Part shown: positions 55,675 through 64,000 of the stretch, piece after piece
Position numbering within the stretch: position 1 is the first letter of the stretch
Layout of the letters: every line of letters starts with the position of its first letter
Assembly: GCA_015061955.1 (NCBI GenBank)
Contig: SUVO01000008.1
Span: 53,925-117,924 of the forward strand
Direction of reading: 5' to 3'
Length of the DNA stretch: 64,000 bases
Origin: Verrucomicrobiaceae bacterium
GTDB taxonomy: Bacteria; Verrucomicrobiota; Verrucomicrobiia; Opitutales; Intestinicryptomonadaceae
Notes under the pieces: generated by a model
Told to the model about the DNA's origin: nothing
Databases searched by the model: none
The model's input: the letters and a program-made list of their open reading frames with translations, nothing else
Program-made: the position numbers and the translations under genes

Positions 55675-58299
55675 TTAGTTGTCTTGTCTGAAATCTGCAT
55701 TGCCATTTCCCAGTCTTAAAACTATGTTGTCTCCACGTTTCATTTTTAGCGTTATGTTTGGGGCTTTCCCAATTTTCTCACCTGTAATTGCATTGTAGAT
55801 ATCTTTATTAGATGGAATATTTAAGTTGATGTCGTGAGGCGATGTATCGTTGTCGGTACATGTAACAGAAATATATGCACCATTTGCAAAAATACAAACT
55901 TTCTGTTTTGAGTACTTATGTACTTCTGCAACTTTGTACATAATATCTAATAGTTCTGTTGTTAAAAATGCCATTGCACAGAACATATGTTTTCCACGAA
56001 TAACGATAGCTGGTTCTCCGTTTTCGTATGTAGCTAAAACTTTGTCGTTATCTTTTAAAATAGGAACAAGTAGTGGTTCGGTTATTGCTTTGGTTCCCCA
56101 ATTAAGATGAAGACCTGCTTTGATTCCTTCTGGGGTTGATTTTACAAACATTCCCATTGGTTTGCTTGCTAATTTGACTTTAAAACCTGTTGCTTCGTAA
56201 ACTGCATTTAAATCAATTTCTCGTGTCTGTGTGTTTATAATGCCAGTATTCCACACAAATACAGCACCGTTGTTCCGAGTTTTTTCAAATATAGTTTTGC
56301 GTGCTTTTTTATCGAGTGCGCATGCAACTGTGAATATTGAAAGCTTTGGTGATAGTGGTTTGCCATATAGATAATCATTTAGCAAATAACTTCCGTAAGG
56401 AGCCGAAAGACTTGTAATAAACGTTCTTGTTCTTGCCGCACACGACATTGTTCTGTTGTTTGTGTTGTCGGCACCACCATGACATGCCGATAACTCATCA
56501 ACAATTATCGCAACATCAGGGGAGTATGGAATTGGATTTTTTATCATATCCATTTCCATTGTTTCAAATTTTTTCATTAGCTCAAAAAGTTTTGGATCGG
56601 CATACCAACCAACGCCAGCCATATCCATATACCAATTTCCACAGTTGCGTATTGCTTCTTGTGCCAAGTTGCGTTGTAGTACTTTTAGTGTGTCTTCGAG
56701 TGTGCGCAACTCTTTGCCTATTTTTGATACTTTTGATTGAGTTTGAGGTGTGCGATGTGTTCGTATGTCGTCTTCAGCAATCCACATTTTACCCGAACGG
56801 TTTACAGTTTCTGGCGAGCCGGGGAACATACAACCATCGCCTAAATCGCGATTTGAATACGCAACTGGTCCACATAAGAAATCTATTGCATCCGACTTCA
56901 ACAATCTGCCAAGCCCGAAATGTCCCGGGTTTGCAGCTCCTTTGGGATCGGTAATAATTATGTATCCGTAGAATGCACCTGATAGTTTATTAGGAACTTT
57001 TTTGCGAATTGTTTTTGCCAAATACAAGATAGTATCTACCATTGCGTCTTGACGGAACAAATTGCAGTCTAAGAGGTTTTGTTGAGTTTTCGGATTTATC
57101 AAACAGAAAGCTTTTTTGCGTTCTTCAGGAAGTGGTACGCGTGCAGTTGCAAGCGTTATGGTTGGATTGTTCCAAGCCAATTGAAGTTGTTTATCGGTTT
57201 TGTATTTTTTTGTTAGCCATTTTCGCCACGAAACTTGCGCAGATTCTTCATAACCAATCCAATCTTCTTTGCCAACATCAGGGAAGAACCATTCGCACGA
57301 GTGAGCGCCACCTGGGTGATAACCAATAATGCTTGCCCCACAATAGTTTTCGCAGAAGTCAATAATTGCTTCAATTGCTTTTGCACTGTCGCGACGGAAT
57401 CTTTCAGAGAACGTACTGCCAGCGCCTTTGTACTTCTTAAGAATTTCACCATTAGGATAACGGAAAGTATCTTCAGGATATTTTTTCACCCACCATTCTG
57501 GAGGATAACAGCGTATGCGAACTAAAATTTTTGCATTTGGATTTGCTGTTAAAATTTCATCAAGAGCACTTTTGAGATTTTCGGTGTTGTACGATTTCCC
57601 ATCTTCAGGCATAAAATCGGCTGCTTGAATTGGAAATGTTATAAAATTGCAGTCGTACTCCTTTGCAAAAGCAACTTGTGTACCTACAAACGAGCGTTGC
57701 TTGGGTTCAAAGAAGTTTCCATTTATTGTTGAATATAAATTGAAGGTGAATTTTTTTTCGGCGCGAATGTCTATGTTTACTTTGTATGTTTTGTTGGCTT
57801 CAAAATTTACACCATTAAAGATTATCTTACTAAATCCAGTAGGGAAAGCGTTTGAAACTTCTAAAAATTCTCTATCATTTTCAGTTTTAAATGTGGCATT
57901 GGCTCTTTTTGTTTTTACGCGATGGTCGCCTTTCATCGACAGTGCATAAATTTGTTTGTTTGTATTAGCTTCTGTTATAGTCAAGTTGTAGATTTTAGCT
58001 TTGAAATTTTTGTAAGCTTTAAATTCAATTGACGCATTAGAAACTTCTTTTTCTAATGCTGGAATTTCTATGAAAGTTTGAACATCGGTATCGTCGTATG
58101 CTGTTCGTATGATAGGCGATGCTAACTGAAAATACAAAGGAGATACATAAAGCATTCTTGCCCTTACAGGCTTCCCATTAAGCACCAAGCGTGAAACTCC
58201 GTTTACATTTTGTACTCGGCAGGTGATATTGTTTTCTGCAAACGCTAATATGGTTGCAATGGTAGATAATAAAATAAAAAAAAGTTTTATAAATCGCAT
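55675..58299 (-). CDS. secreted GH42-like glycoside hydrolase
   Basis: An 874-residue exported protein with signal peptide MRFIKLFFILLSTIATILAFA. After an N-terminal beta domain (about 25-200) comes a TIM barrel (about 220-560) with PPEWWVKKYPEDTFRYPNGE, IIGYHPGGAHSCEWFFPD and a segment DFLCGPVAYSNRD, the general pattern of GH42-type beta-galactosidases; the SxxW/WRKWLTKKY segment also fits. A trimerisation-like domain and a C-terminal beta domain follow. The family is distant from characterised enzymes, so substrate is open. It is convergent with the four paralogues. Confidence 0.75.
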   Translation of the reverse strand: MRFIKLFFILLSTIATILAFAENNITCRVQNVNGVSRLVLNGKPVRARMLYVSPLYFQLASPIIRTAYDDTDVQTFIEIPALEKEVSNASIEFKAYKNFKAKIYNLTITEANTNKQIYALSMKGDHRVKTKRANATFKTENDREFLEVSNAFPTGFSKIIFNGVNFEANKTYKVNIDIRAEKKFTFNLYSTINGNFFEPKQRSFVGTQVAFAKEYDCNFITFPIQAADFMPEDGKSYNTENLKSALDEILTANPNAKILVRIRCYPPEWWVKKYPEDTFRYPNGEILKKYKGAGSTFSERFRRDSAKAIEAIIDFCENYCGASIIGYHPGGAHSCEWFFPDVGKEDWIGYEESAQVSWRKWLTKKYKTDKQLQLAWNNPTITLATARVPLPEERKKAFCLINPKTQQNLLDCNLFRQDAMVDTILYLAKTIRKKVPNKLSGAFYGYIIITDPKGAANPGHFGLGRLLKSDAIDFLCGPVAYSNRDLGDGCMFPGSPETVNRSGKMWIAEDDIRTHRTPQTQSKVSKIGKELRTLEDTLKVLQRNLAQEAIRNCGNWYMDMAGVGWYADPKLFELMKKFETMEMDMIKNPIPYSPDVAIIVDELSACHGGADNTNNRTMSCAARTRTFITSLSAPYGSYLLNDYLYGKPLSPKLSIFTVACALDKKARKTIFEKTRNNGAVFVWNTGIINTQTREIDLNAVYEATGFKVKLASKPMGMFVKSTPEGIKAGLHLNWGTKAITEPLLVPILKDNDKVLATYENGEPAIVIRGKHMFCAMAFLTTELLDIMYKVAEVHKYSKQKVCIFANGAYISVTCTDNDTSPHDINLNIPSNKDIYNAITGEKIGKAPNITLKMKRGDNIVLRLGNGNADFRQDN

Positions 58300-58493
58300 A
58301 TTTTACATATATATATGAAGATGTTAGTTTTGTAAGCAAGAAATTTTTTTTGTTATATTAAGGTTAATTATGTAAAGTTAGTTAAAACTAATATTGGTAA
58401 GAGTTGTTTTAGTTATTTAAAAGCATCAATACTTGCATATCTTGTAGGTGTGACCTTTTTTTTAAAAAAATGAATAAAACTTAAATTTTTTCG
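58300..58493. other. gap between the GH42-like gene and tRNA-Asp
   Basis: AT-rich sequence that must contain the promoter of the minus-strand GH42-like gene. A small inverted repeat (ttagtt/aactaa near 58380) is visible; nothing else can be supported. Confidence 0.4.
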
Positions 58494-58524
58494 TTGACAA
58501 ATGTAAAATATAAGGCAGTATGGT
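58494..58524 (+). promoter_or_regulatory. promoter of tRNA-Asp
   Basis: TTGACA at 58494-58499 and TATGGT at 58519-58524 with a 19-base spacer, 16 bases before the tRNA. Confidence 0.6.
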
Positions 58525-58540
58525 GAAATAATAATCAATT

Positions 58541-58617
58541 GGGGTGGTAGTTCAGTTGGTTAGAACGCCTGCCTGTCACGCAGGAGGCCGCGGGTTCGAG
58601 TCCCGTCCATCCCGCCA
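58541..58617 (+). tRNA. tRNA-Asp (GTC)
   Basis: A 77-base cloverleaf with encoded CCA. Acceptor GGGGTGG/CCATCCC, D-arm, anticodon stem CCTGC/GCAGG with loop ctGTCac (anticodon 58575-58577) and T-arm GCGGG ttcgagt CCCGT all pair. Discriminator base is G73, an aspartate identity element. Confidence 0.97.
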
Positions 58618-58622
58618 TTTTG

Positions 58623-58656
58623 AAAAAACGCAGTCCGAGAGGTTTGCGTTTTTTTT
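58623..58656 (+). terminator. intrinsic terminator after tRNA-Asp
   Basis: Stem aaaaaacgca / tgcgtttttt with a 12-base loop and T run, 5 bases after the tRNA. Confidence 0.88.
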
Positions 58657-58741
58657 GTTCCCTTTTCTTGCGATAAAAATTAAAACAAATGGTAATAATA
58701 TTATATATAAACAACTTTTCATGGGCATACGCCTTTCTTTG

Positions 58742-59128
58742 TCATTTATTATTTCGTTTATTTAATATTTGTAAAATAAGCAGAATTATGCCTCCAAGAT
58801 AAATCGGGGCAAGGTAAACGATAGAATATATAGGGGCTAATAGATACGAAATAATATCTATAAACGATGAACCGACACTCAACCCACACAATGAATATAC
58901 TACTGCGATGTAGTATAAGAGCAGAAAAGTAATCTTACCCATACGGGAAAATCTTGTAAAAAACTTCCACATATAAATCGACGAGAATGTTGTCAGTAAA
59001 AATACAAAAATCGCAATTATCGTCAAAAGGGTCGATGCTTTCTCCTCTGGGGCATTCAAAAGAACAATCCAACATTGCGTTAGAATTAGGTTAATAAATG
59101 CAATAAAAGTTGTTTTTAGTGTATTCAT
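58742..59128 (-). CDS. unknown integral membrane protein A
   Basis: A 128-residue protein from ATG 59128; a TTG at 59161 overlapping the stop of the next gene (ttga) would add 11 residues. Four hydrophobic helices and a Lys/Arg-Asn end (LNKRNNK). Not recognised. Its near overlap with the following minus-strand gene suggests a translationally coupled pair. Ile/Leu/Phe-rich composition, unlike the housekeeping genes. Confidence 0.6.
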   Translation of the reverse strand: MNTLKTTFIAFINLILTQCWIVLLNAPEEKASTLLTIIAIFVFLLTTFSSIYMWKFFTRFSRMGKITFLLLYYIAVVYSLCGLSVGSSFIDIISYLLAPIYSIVYLAPIYLGGIILLILQILNKRNNK

Positions 59129-59157
59129 ATTATCAAAAATAAATATATCAGTGTTTT

Positions 59158-59613
59158 TCAATATTTCATAACATCAGTAGTTTTTTGCAATAAAACAATA
59201 AACCACATTGATAATGGTAGAGCCAAAGGAAGGAAAAATAAATCTATAAACAACAGAACAAATAATCCTTCTGTAAAACAATAGTAAAACAACAAAATAC
59301 TGCTTAATAAACAATATATTATAATATATAGTGATGATAAAATAAGAAACAACTTTCTATATTTTATACGAAAAATTACGCATGTGATTGTAGAAACAAA
59401 TAAGAAAATCTGAATTATATTTAAATAAATAGCATAGTTTTCACTATATAAACTTTTATTTATTAATGGCGAAAATATTGCAAGGCACACTAAAATAACA
59501 ACTGATATTCTTATAACATTTACATACATAACTTTTTTTAATAGCTGTAACAACGATACAGCTATTCCAAATTCTGCTAATATTAAACTCAGATGCAAAA
59601 AAATATATTCCAT
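59158..59613 (-). CDS. unknown integral membrane protein B
   Basis: A 151-residue protein from ATG 59613; an ATG at 59634 adds seven residues (MPFCLCK). Five hydrophobic helices, very AT-rich codons. Not recognised. It is upstream of protein A on the same strand, and the pair may form a two-component membrane complex (inference). Confidence 0.6.
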   Translation of the reverse strand: MEYIFLHLSLILAEFGIAVSLLQLLKKVMYVNVIRISVVILVCLAIFSPLINKSLYSENYAIYLNIIQIFLFVSTITCVIFRIKYRKLFLILSSLYIIIYCLLSSILLFYYCFTEGLFVLLFIDLFFLPLALPLSMWFIVLLQKTTDVMKY

Positions 59614-59787
59614 TTTACATAAACAAAAAGGCATTATAAGGTAATGAAAAATAGTTTATTTCATATTTTAATATAAATTTGATTTTATCTGGACTGAAAT
59701 TGCAAAAATCCTTAACAAAAGCAGAACAACTATTCACAAAATTATTAAAGATATCAGATCTTACATGTGTGAGTTTAGATAATGGAA

Positions 59788-60522
59788 TTAGTAGAAATAT
59801 AGAGTATCATATTTTTCTTGTAATGTTCCTAATATTGGAGGAAAACCATATATCATATTAATTTTTAGGTATGTAAAGAAATATGGTTTTTTCAAATTAT
59901 CCCATATTTTTTGAATTTCCTTTAGCTCTGCTTCCGTAAAGTATATTTTTTCTTTTACATATATATCCACTTCAGTACAAATGTTGTTACCTAGCCCTCC
60001 TACATAAAATGCCTTTCTCTTCTTTTTGTTTATACCATTTTTAAAACAAAGCGATTTATCATGAGCAATATCTTTTGAAATTTTAGTTCCACATATTCGA
60101 CATTTTAAAACTCCATTACACTTTTCTGTATAACCTCTGTATTTACCTTCTTTGTAGAATTGCCCTCTATCCCTTACTTCTATAATTTCATTTTTATACG
60201 TCAAAACATAATCCATTTTTTTATATTCGATATGATAGGGTTCGTGTGAAGGTCCCATGTATGGAGTTTTTCTTCCTGTTATACTATATTCGTCTTTGTA
60301 ATTCGGATTTGAATAATAATAGTTCGTTGGGAAGACTATATCATTGTAATCTCCCAACTTTTTACTGAGAAACTCTGATAAGCTTTTCTGTGTTTCTTCA
60401 TCATGATCATATGTATATGCTGTCCGGGAACAAATAAAAAACAAAGTGCAAAACAAAGTAAACAATACTAAAATAAAAAACAGACATCCACAACAGCAAT
60501 ATTTATTACTCCTATTATTCAT
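59788..60522 (-). CDS. unknown membrane-anchored protein with a zinc-knuckle-like motif
   Basis: A 244-residue protein with a Cys-rich start (YCCCGC) and one membrane helix at about 13-32, then a soluble domain rich in Tyr, Lys and Asp. CRICGTKISKDIAHDKSLCF (about 142-161) looks like a small zinc site. Not recognised. It is on the same strand as membrane proteins A and B, 174 bases upstream of B, and shares their unusual composition. Confidence 0.6.
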   Translation of the reverse strand: MNNRSNKYCCCGCLFFILVLFTLFCTLFFICSRTAYTYDHDEETQKSLSEFLSKKLGDYNDIVFPTNYYYSNPNYKDEYSITGRKTPYMGPSHEPYHIEYKKMDYVLTYKNEIIEVRDRGQFYKEGKYRGYTEKCNGVLKCRICGTKISKDIAHDKSLCFKNGINKKKRKAFYVGGLGNNICTEVDIYVKEKIYFTEAELKEIQKIWDNLKKPYFFTYLKINMIYGFPPILGTLQEKYDTLYFY

Positions 60523-60679
60523 GTAATTGTATGTTATTGTCTGATATTATGTTGTCAATAAATTTTAGAAATATGGAAGAGTATTGAGAACTGAGATATA
60601 ATCCATATTAGTTGGTCTCGATGGAATTTTTAAAATGGGACACTCGGGGTCTAAACCAACTTCTTTAAAAACTCGACAA

Positions 60680-60779
60680 GCTGTCGAAATCGAAGATGGC
60701 TCAAAACGAAGTTTTATATTATGCCTCAGCTGGGGCAATGTGGAAAAGCGAGTCCGAATTTAAAATTTGGAATTACTAA
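60680..60779 (+). pseudogene. 3' fragment of a GH127 gene
   Basis: About 100 bases here match the end of the intact GH127 gene (62906-63011): gaagatggctcaaaacga, ttatgcctcagctgg and aatttggaattactaa are shared, with small deletions that shift the frame. It is the tail of a decayed duplicate. Upstream of 60680 no further similarity can be seen. Confidence 0.85.
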
Positions 60780-60928
60780 TCTTCGAGTTTTAAAGCTTTT
60801 CTTAAAAACATGATTATTTGCTCTACACTAAATCGTGATTTCATTATATTCCTTCTTCTTTGTGAGTTTATTAGTTTATTTTCTCACTTATTATGGTCCG
60901 TCGTCAAGGGGCCAACGCACCCCCGTCA
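60776..60928 (-). mobile_element. remnant of an IS3-family insertion sequence
   Basis: Reading on the minus strand, aagaagga precedes an ATG at 60844 that opens a 22-codon frame, MKSRFSVEQIIMFLRKA followed by KLED. This matches the N-terminus of IS3-type OrfA transposases (typically K-SRFSEEQI). Upstream, a GC-rich segment starting tgacgggggtgcg (minus strand, from 60928) is a plausible terminal repeat. The frame stops inside the GH127 fragment, so only this end of the element remains. Confidence 0.6.
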
Positions 60929-61121
60929 TTGGTAGTACTTACAAATTAATACCCCAAAATATATTTTATGGTGAGTGAAAAATTTTTTATTCAAAAGAAA
61001 TTAAATGCAGCTGAGCATAAGGATTGCGTTTTTTGTGTTATTATACGGGACAATAACCTTGATTCTTTATCGTTGATAAAAATTTATTGCAAATATTATC
61101 AAAAAGAAAATAATTTAATCT
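60929..61121. other. gap upstream of the GH127 gene
   Basis: AT-rich with no gene. TTGATA at 61073 and TATTAT at 61094 could form a promoter but the 15-base spacer is short. I see nothing else that can be supported. Confidence 0.3.
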
Positions 61122-63011
61122 ATGGAAAATAAAATTATCAAGTATGTGATGTTGGGAACTTTTCTTTTTTCAGCATCAGTTTTGGGGAAGAATGCATGCA
61201 ACGAAAGTTTAAAATTTGTAGCCGATTCTTTTAGTGTTGCACCAAGAGGTTCAGTTGAATTGAATGGTACTTTAGGTAAGTATTTGAAAACTTCCCTAAA
61301 CGGAAATATATTAGTGTGGGATATAGATGCACTTGTGCGTCCGTTTAAAGAACGCAACGAAACAAAATATTGGAGATGCGAATTCTGGGGAAAATGGTAT
61401 ACATCGGCTGAATTAGCTTACGACTTTCAACCATCTGACGTACTCGATAAACGATTGAGATACGGAGCATCGGAACTTATAAAAACTCAAGATGAATATG
61501 GCTCTATAACAAGCTACACAAAGGCTCGCGAGTTCTTCATAAATGCCGATGGTGGCATTGGTAATAATGGTTCTTGGGATATGTGGGGGCGTAAATATGT
61601 ATTGCTTGGTTTGTTAGCCGAATACAATAGAACAAAGAATGTGAAAATTCTCGACTCTGCTCGTAAGCATGCCGACTATATTTTAAACCATGTAGGCAGA
61701 GGTAAACGTGAAATTGTTCAAATTGGTTGTTGGGAAGGCTTAGCATCGTCGAGTATTCTTGAGCCCATGGCTCTCTTATACAAAGAAACTGGCGACAAAC
61801 GTTATTTAGATTTTTGTGAATGGATTGTCGAAACTTGGCAAACAAATCCCCTTAAGCCAGACATTATGAATAAAGCACTAAAAGGAATGCCTGTTTTCGA
61901 TATGTTTATGCATCCGATTGCAGAGCCTAAAACGTATATTCACTATGGAAAATCGAAAGCTTATGAGATGATGTCGTGCTTTGAGGGGCTTACAGAACTT
62001 TATAGAGCAACGTCAAACCCCATATACAAAGATGCTGTTGAAAAAGTTATAACATCTATCCGAGATCGTGAGATTACTGTACTTGGTTCAGGAGCAATGC
62101 ATGAACGTTGGAGTAATGGTGCTTTCGAGCAACAACGCACAACTCCATATTGGCAAGAAACGTGTGTGACTGTTACTTGGATAAAATTTGCAACTCAACT
62201 ATTGCGTCTTACAGGTGATGTCAAATACGCAAATGATATTGAAATTGCTACATATAATTCATTGATAGGTGCACAAGGTGCTGATGGCTCGTGGTGGTCG
62301 CACTACAATAATATGAGTGGTACTCGCAGTGCTGCACCAGAGCAATGTGCTATACATATGAATTGTTGTGTAGCAAATGGTCCGAGAGCATTATTTTTGT
62401 TGCCTAAGGTTGCCTATATGACTTCCAAAAATGCGATTGTTGTAAATTTATACGAAAATGGTAAAGCTACCATGCCCATTGAAAATGGTAAGGTTGAGTT
62501 GTTGGTTTCGGCTCCCGATTATATCAATAATAACGTTGCCGAAATTACATTGAACGGCATCGAAAACAAAATGCAAAAATTCGGATTAAAACTTCGTATT
62601 CCAAATTGGAGCAAAAATACAACAGTTTTTGTAAATGGCGAAAAAATAGAGAATGTAAAAGCTGGAGAATATTTGAATATTGTTCGTCAGTTTAAAGATG
62701 GTGATAAAATTTGTTTGAATTTTGATGTAGAAACAAGGGTAGTTCGCGATATTAGAAATCCAAAGTTCTTTGTCTTAAAACATGGACCATTTGTACTTTC
62801 TCAAGACCGACGCTTTTCAAACGGATTCGATAACAATGTGAAAATAAAATTAAATAAAGAGAAAGTTAACGCTACTGCTGTATTTGTAAAAGGTACTAAT
62901 GTTGCAGTAGATGTTGAAATGGAAGATGGCTCAAAACGACGTTTTATTGATTATGCCTCAGCTGGTGCAACATGGAAAAGCGATTCTGAGTTTAAAATTT
63001 GGAATTACTAA
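61122..63011 (+). CDS. secreted GH127 family protein (beta-L-arabinofuranosidase-like)
   Basis: A 629-residue exported protein with signal peptide ending FSASVLG. The alpha-toroid catalytic domain contains the zinc-cysteine site of GH127: Glu346 and Cys348 in WQETCVTVTW, and Cys415-Cys416 in HMNCCVANGPRALFLLP; the first Cys of CC is the expected nucleophile as in HypBA1. A beta-sandwich domain follows (about 440-629). Such enzymes release beta-L-arabinofuranose from plant glycoproteins, or act on related sugars. A decayed copy of its 3' end lies just upstream. Confidence 0.88.
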   Translation: MENKIIKYVMLGTFLFSASVLGKNACNESLKFVADSFSVAPRGSVELNGTLGKYLKTSLNGNILVWDIDALVRPFKERNETKYWRCEFWGKWYTSAELAYDFQPSDVLDKRLRYGASELIKTQDEYGSITSYTKAREFFINADGGIGNNGSWDMWGRKYVLLGLLAEYNRTKNVKILDSARKHADYILNHVGRGKREIVQIGCWEGLASSSILEPMALLYKETGDKRYLDFCEWIVETWQTNPLKPDIMNKALKGMPVFDMFMHPIAEPKTYIHYGKSKAYEMMSCFEGLTELYRATSNPIYKDAVEKVITSIRDREITVLGSGAMHERWSNGAFEQQRTTPYWQETCVTVTWIKFATQLLRLTGDVKYANDIEIATYNSLIGAQGADGSWWSHYNNMSGTRSAAPEQCAIHMNCCVANGPRALFLLPKVAYMTSKNAIVVNLYENGKATMPIENGKVELLVSAPDYINNNVAEITLNGIENKMQKFGLKLRIPNWSKNTTVFVNGEKIENVKAGEYLNIVRQFKDGDKICLNFDVETRVVRDIRNPKFFVLKHGPFVLSQDRRFSNGFDNNVKIKLNKEKVNATAVFVKGTNVAVDVEMEDGSKRRFIDYASAGATWKSDSEFKIWNY

Positions 63012-63046
63012 TTGTTTGAATTTTAGAGCTTTTATTTAAAACAAAA

Positions 63047-63070
63047 AACACCTAAATTTTTAGGTGTTTT
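63047..63070. terminator. bidirectional terminator between the GH127 and YhcH-family genes
   Basis: Stem aaacacctaaa / ttaggtgttt with A and T runs on each side, between convergent genes. Confidence 0.88.
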
Positions 63071-63087
63071 TTTGTAGGTAGTATATT

Positions 63088-63645
63088 TTATTCTACTGCA
63101 ATTTTTATTACACACTTACGAACTTTTCCATTTCCTAAAGATGGCGCGTGGGCGTCGTTAGGGAATACTACAATGTACTGGCCAACCGACATTTTTAAAA
63201 CCGATGTTGGCTTTTCTTTAAACAAAATGTAATCTTTTTGCGATAATTCTTCGATTGTTACATTTTTACAATCTTTACGGTCTTTTAATCCCATAAATTC
63301 TTCGCCTTCAAGAATTAAATGAATATCGATGTATTTATCGTGAGCTTCAAAAATAAGCTCGTCGGTAATTGGTTTTAATTCTATATCAGAAATATTTGCA
63401 AAAACTTTATTTCCTGCGATTTCTACTTTTCCAGACATCTTTTTAAGACCATCTATACCGTGTTTTTCGATAAAGCTTAATGCTACATTTAGATTGTTTG
63501 AACGTTCTTTATACGAAGTTATTGTAGAAGTATCGGATATATTTGCAACTTGGGGTAATTGGGCTGTGCAAGATACAAAAAGTAATGTTGCAACAACGGT
63601 AGTTAACTTTATAGCTTTTTTAATATGTGAATATAATGAAATCAT
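63088..63645 (-). CDS. YhcH/YjgK/YiaL family lipoprotein
   Basis: A 185-residue protein with lipobox LFVSC (Cys26). The C-terminal part is a DUF386-type cupin: FEAHDKYIDIHLILEGEE with metal-ligand His/Glu, and VVFPNDAHAPSLG near the end. Family members are linked to sugar handling (for example sialic acid or galactoside metabolism), usually in the cytoplasm; a lipoprotein form outside the cytoplasm is less common. It fits the neighbouring glycosidases. Confidence 0.88.
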   Translation of the reverse strand: MISLYSHIKKAIKLTTVVATLLFVSCTAQLPQVANISDTSTITSYKERSNNLNVALSFIEKHGIDGLKKMSGKVEIAGNKVFANISDIELKPITDELIFEAHDKYIDIHLILEGEEFMGLKDRKDCKNVTIEELSQKDYILFKEKPTSVLKMSVGQYIVVFPNDAHAPSLGNGKVRKCVIKIAVE

Positions 63646-63965
63646 AGCTTATGTGAAATATCAGATTTTATACAGGAAAGTAATTAGTAGTGTCAATTTT
63701 AGCTCTTGATATTCTCTTTGTTGGTTTTTCAAATTTTGCGGAGTTAGGCAAATTTGTAATGTTATCTGAATTATGCATTTTTATGGTATATACTTCTTTG
63801 TTGCCAGTAAGACTCTCTTTTTCTTTTACAGGCAATACTATTGTTATTTAACAAAAATTATTTTTGTGCAAGTAAAAAATAAAATGCTAACACAGTTGAT
63901 AAGTAGGCAATTTTTTTAACAATACAACAATTTAGAATGTTATCTATATTTTCTTAAAAAAAAGC
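63646..63965. other. gap between the YhcH-family gene and the last promoter
   Basis: AT-rich and without a gene. It must include the promoter of the minus-strand YhcH-family gene and, at its right end, the upstream sequence of the third poly-G promoter. Nothing else supportable. Confidence 0.35.
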
Positions 63966-63996
63966 TTGACAAAGACTGTTGGGGGGGGGGTAGCAT
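63966..63996 (+). promoter_or_regulatory. third poly-G promoter (G10), probably of another PEP-CTERM gene
   Basis: TTGACA at 63966-63971 and TAGCAT at 63991-63996 with a 19-base spacer ending in ten G. The flanks gcttgaca and tagcattt match the two PEP-CTERM promoters. The window ends 4 bases after it, so the gene itself is not visible. Confidence 0.7.
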
Positions 63997-64000
63997 TTGA

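Noticed and set aside
58544..58765. Plus-strand frame starting inside tRNA-Asp
   Set aside because: Its first third is the tRNA and its middle the terminator, so it is not a gene.
59679..59861. Small plus-strand frame opposite the end of the zinc-knuckle protein gene
   Set aside because: No ribosome-binding site, mostly overlaps the minus-strand gene, and no recognisable domain.

Overview
The window is an AT-rich piece of a bacterial chromosome that I read as host- or gut-associated Verrucomicrobiota, probably Opitutae-like. The main reasons are two PEP-CTERM surface proteins whose tail has the form VPEPxEW, a hydrophobic helix and an RR-rich end; a large S10-spc-alpha ribosomal cluster with the str genes attached; and many secreted glycoside-hydrolase-like proteins. 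The phylum is an inference from these features; no 16S gene is present.

Layout. (1) 1-19833: 3' part of rpoC, then rpsL-rpsG-fusA-rpsJ, then rplC to rplQ in nearly canonical order with secY, map and rpoA. rpmD, adk, infA and rpmJ are absent from their usual places, and a small unknown exported protein sits between rpsS and rplV. (2) 19855-27345: a zinc-ribbon membrane peptide, guaA, an unknown lipoprotein, glycogen phosphorylase (minus strand) and an LptF/LptG-type permease. (3) 27346-31097: an array of 198-bp nested-palindrome repeats, then two PEP-CTERM genes. Each PEP-CTERM gene is driven by a TTGACA/TAGCAT promoter whose spacer contains a run of eight G; a third such promoter with ten G closes the window. 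(4) 31133-37487: a GH28-like beta-helix protein, rpmF-plsX-fabH, more repeats, a bile-acid/sodium-symporter-family transporter and rplM-rpsI. (5) 37600-46232: argC-J-B-D-F-G followed by leuA, which is preceded by a leucine-rich leader peptide and an attenuator-like set of hairpins. (6) 46233-47030: four more repeat units of three classes. (7) 47034-63645: an AraC-type regulator, four tandem secreted glycosidase-like paralogues, a GH42-like protein, tRNA-Asp, three unknown membrane-protein genes, a decayed GH127 fragment joined to an IS3-type remnant, an intact GH127 gene and a YhcH/YjgK/YiaL-family lipoprotein.

How it fits together. The first third is the translation and transcription core. 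The arg and leu genes supply amino acids through the cyclic acetyl pathway and type-2 isopropylmalate synthase. plsX-fabH feed lipid synthesis. The last quarter looks like a polysaccharide-use locus (arabinose/galactose-type glycans) under an AraC-type regulator.

The most unusual signals are the homopolymeric G tracts inside PEP-CTERM promoters (possible phase variation of a modular surface-protein family) and the head-to-tail arrays of nested palindromes that begin directly at stop codons. Three sequence-unrelated classes of these elements share one architecture, and two classes share an identical 16-base apical motif.
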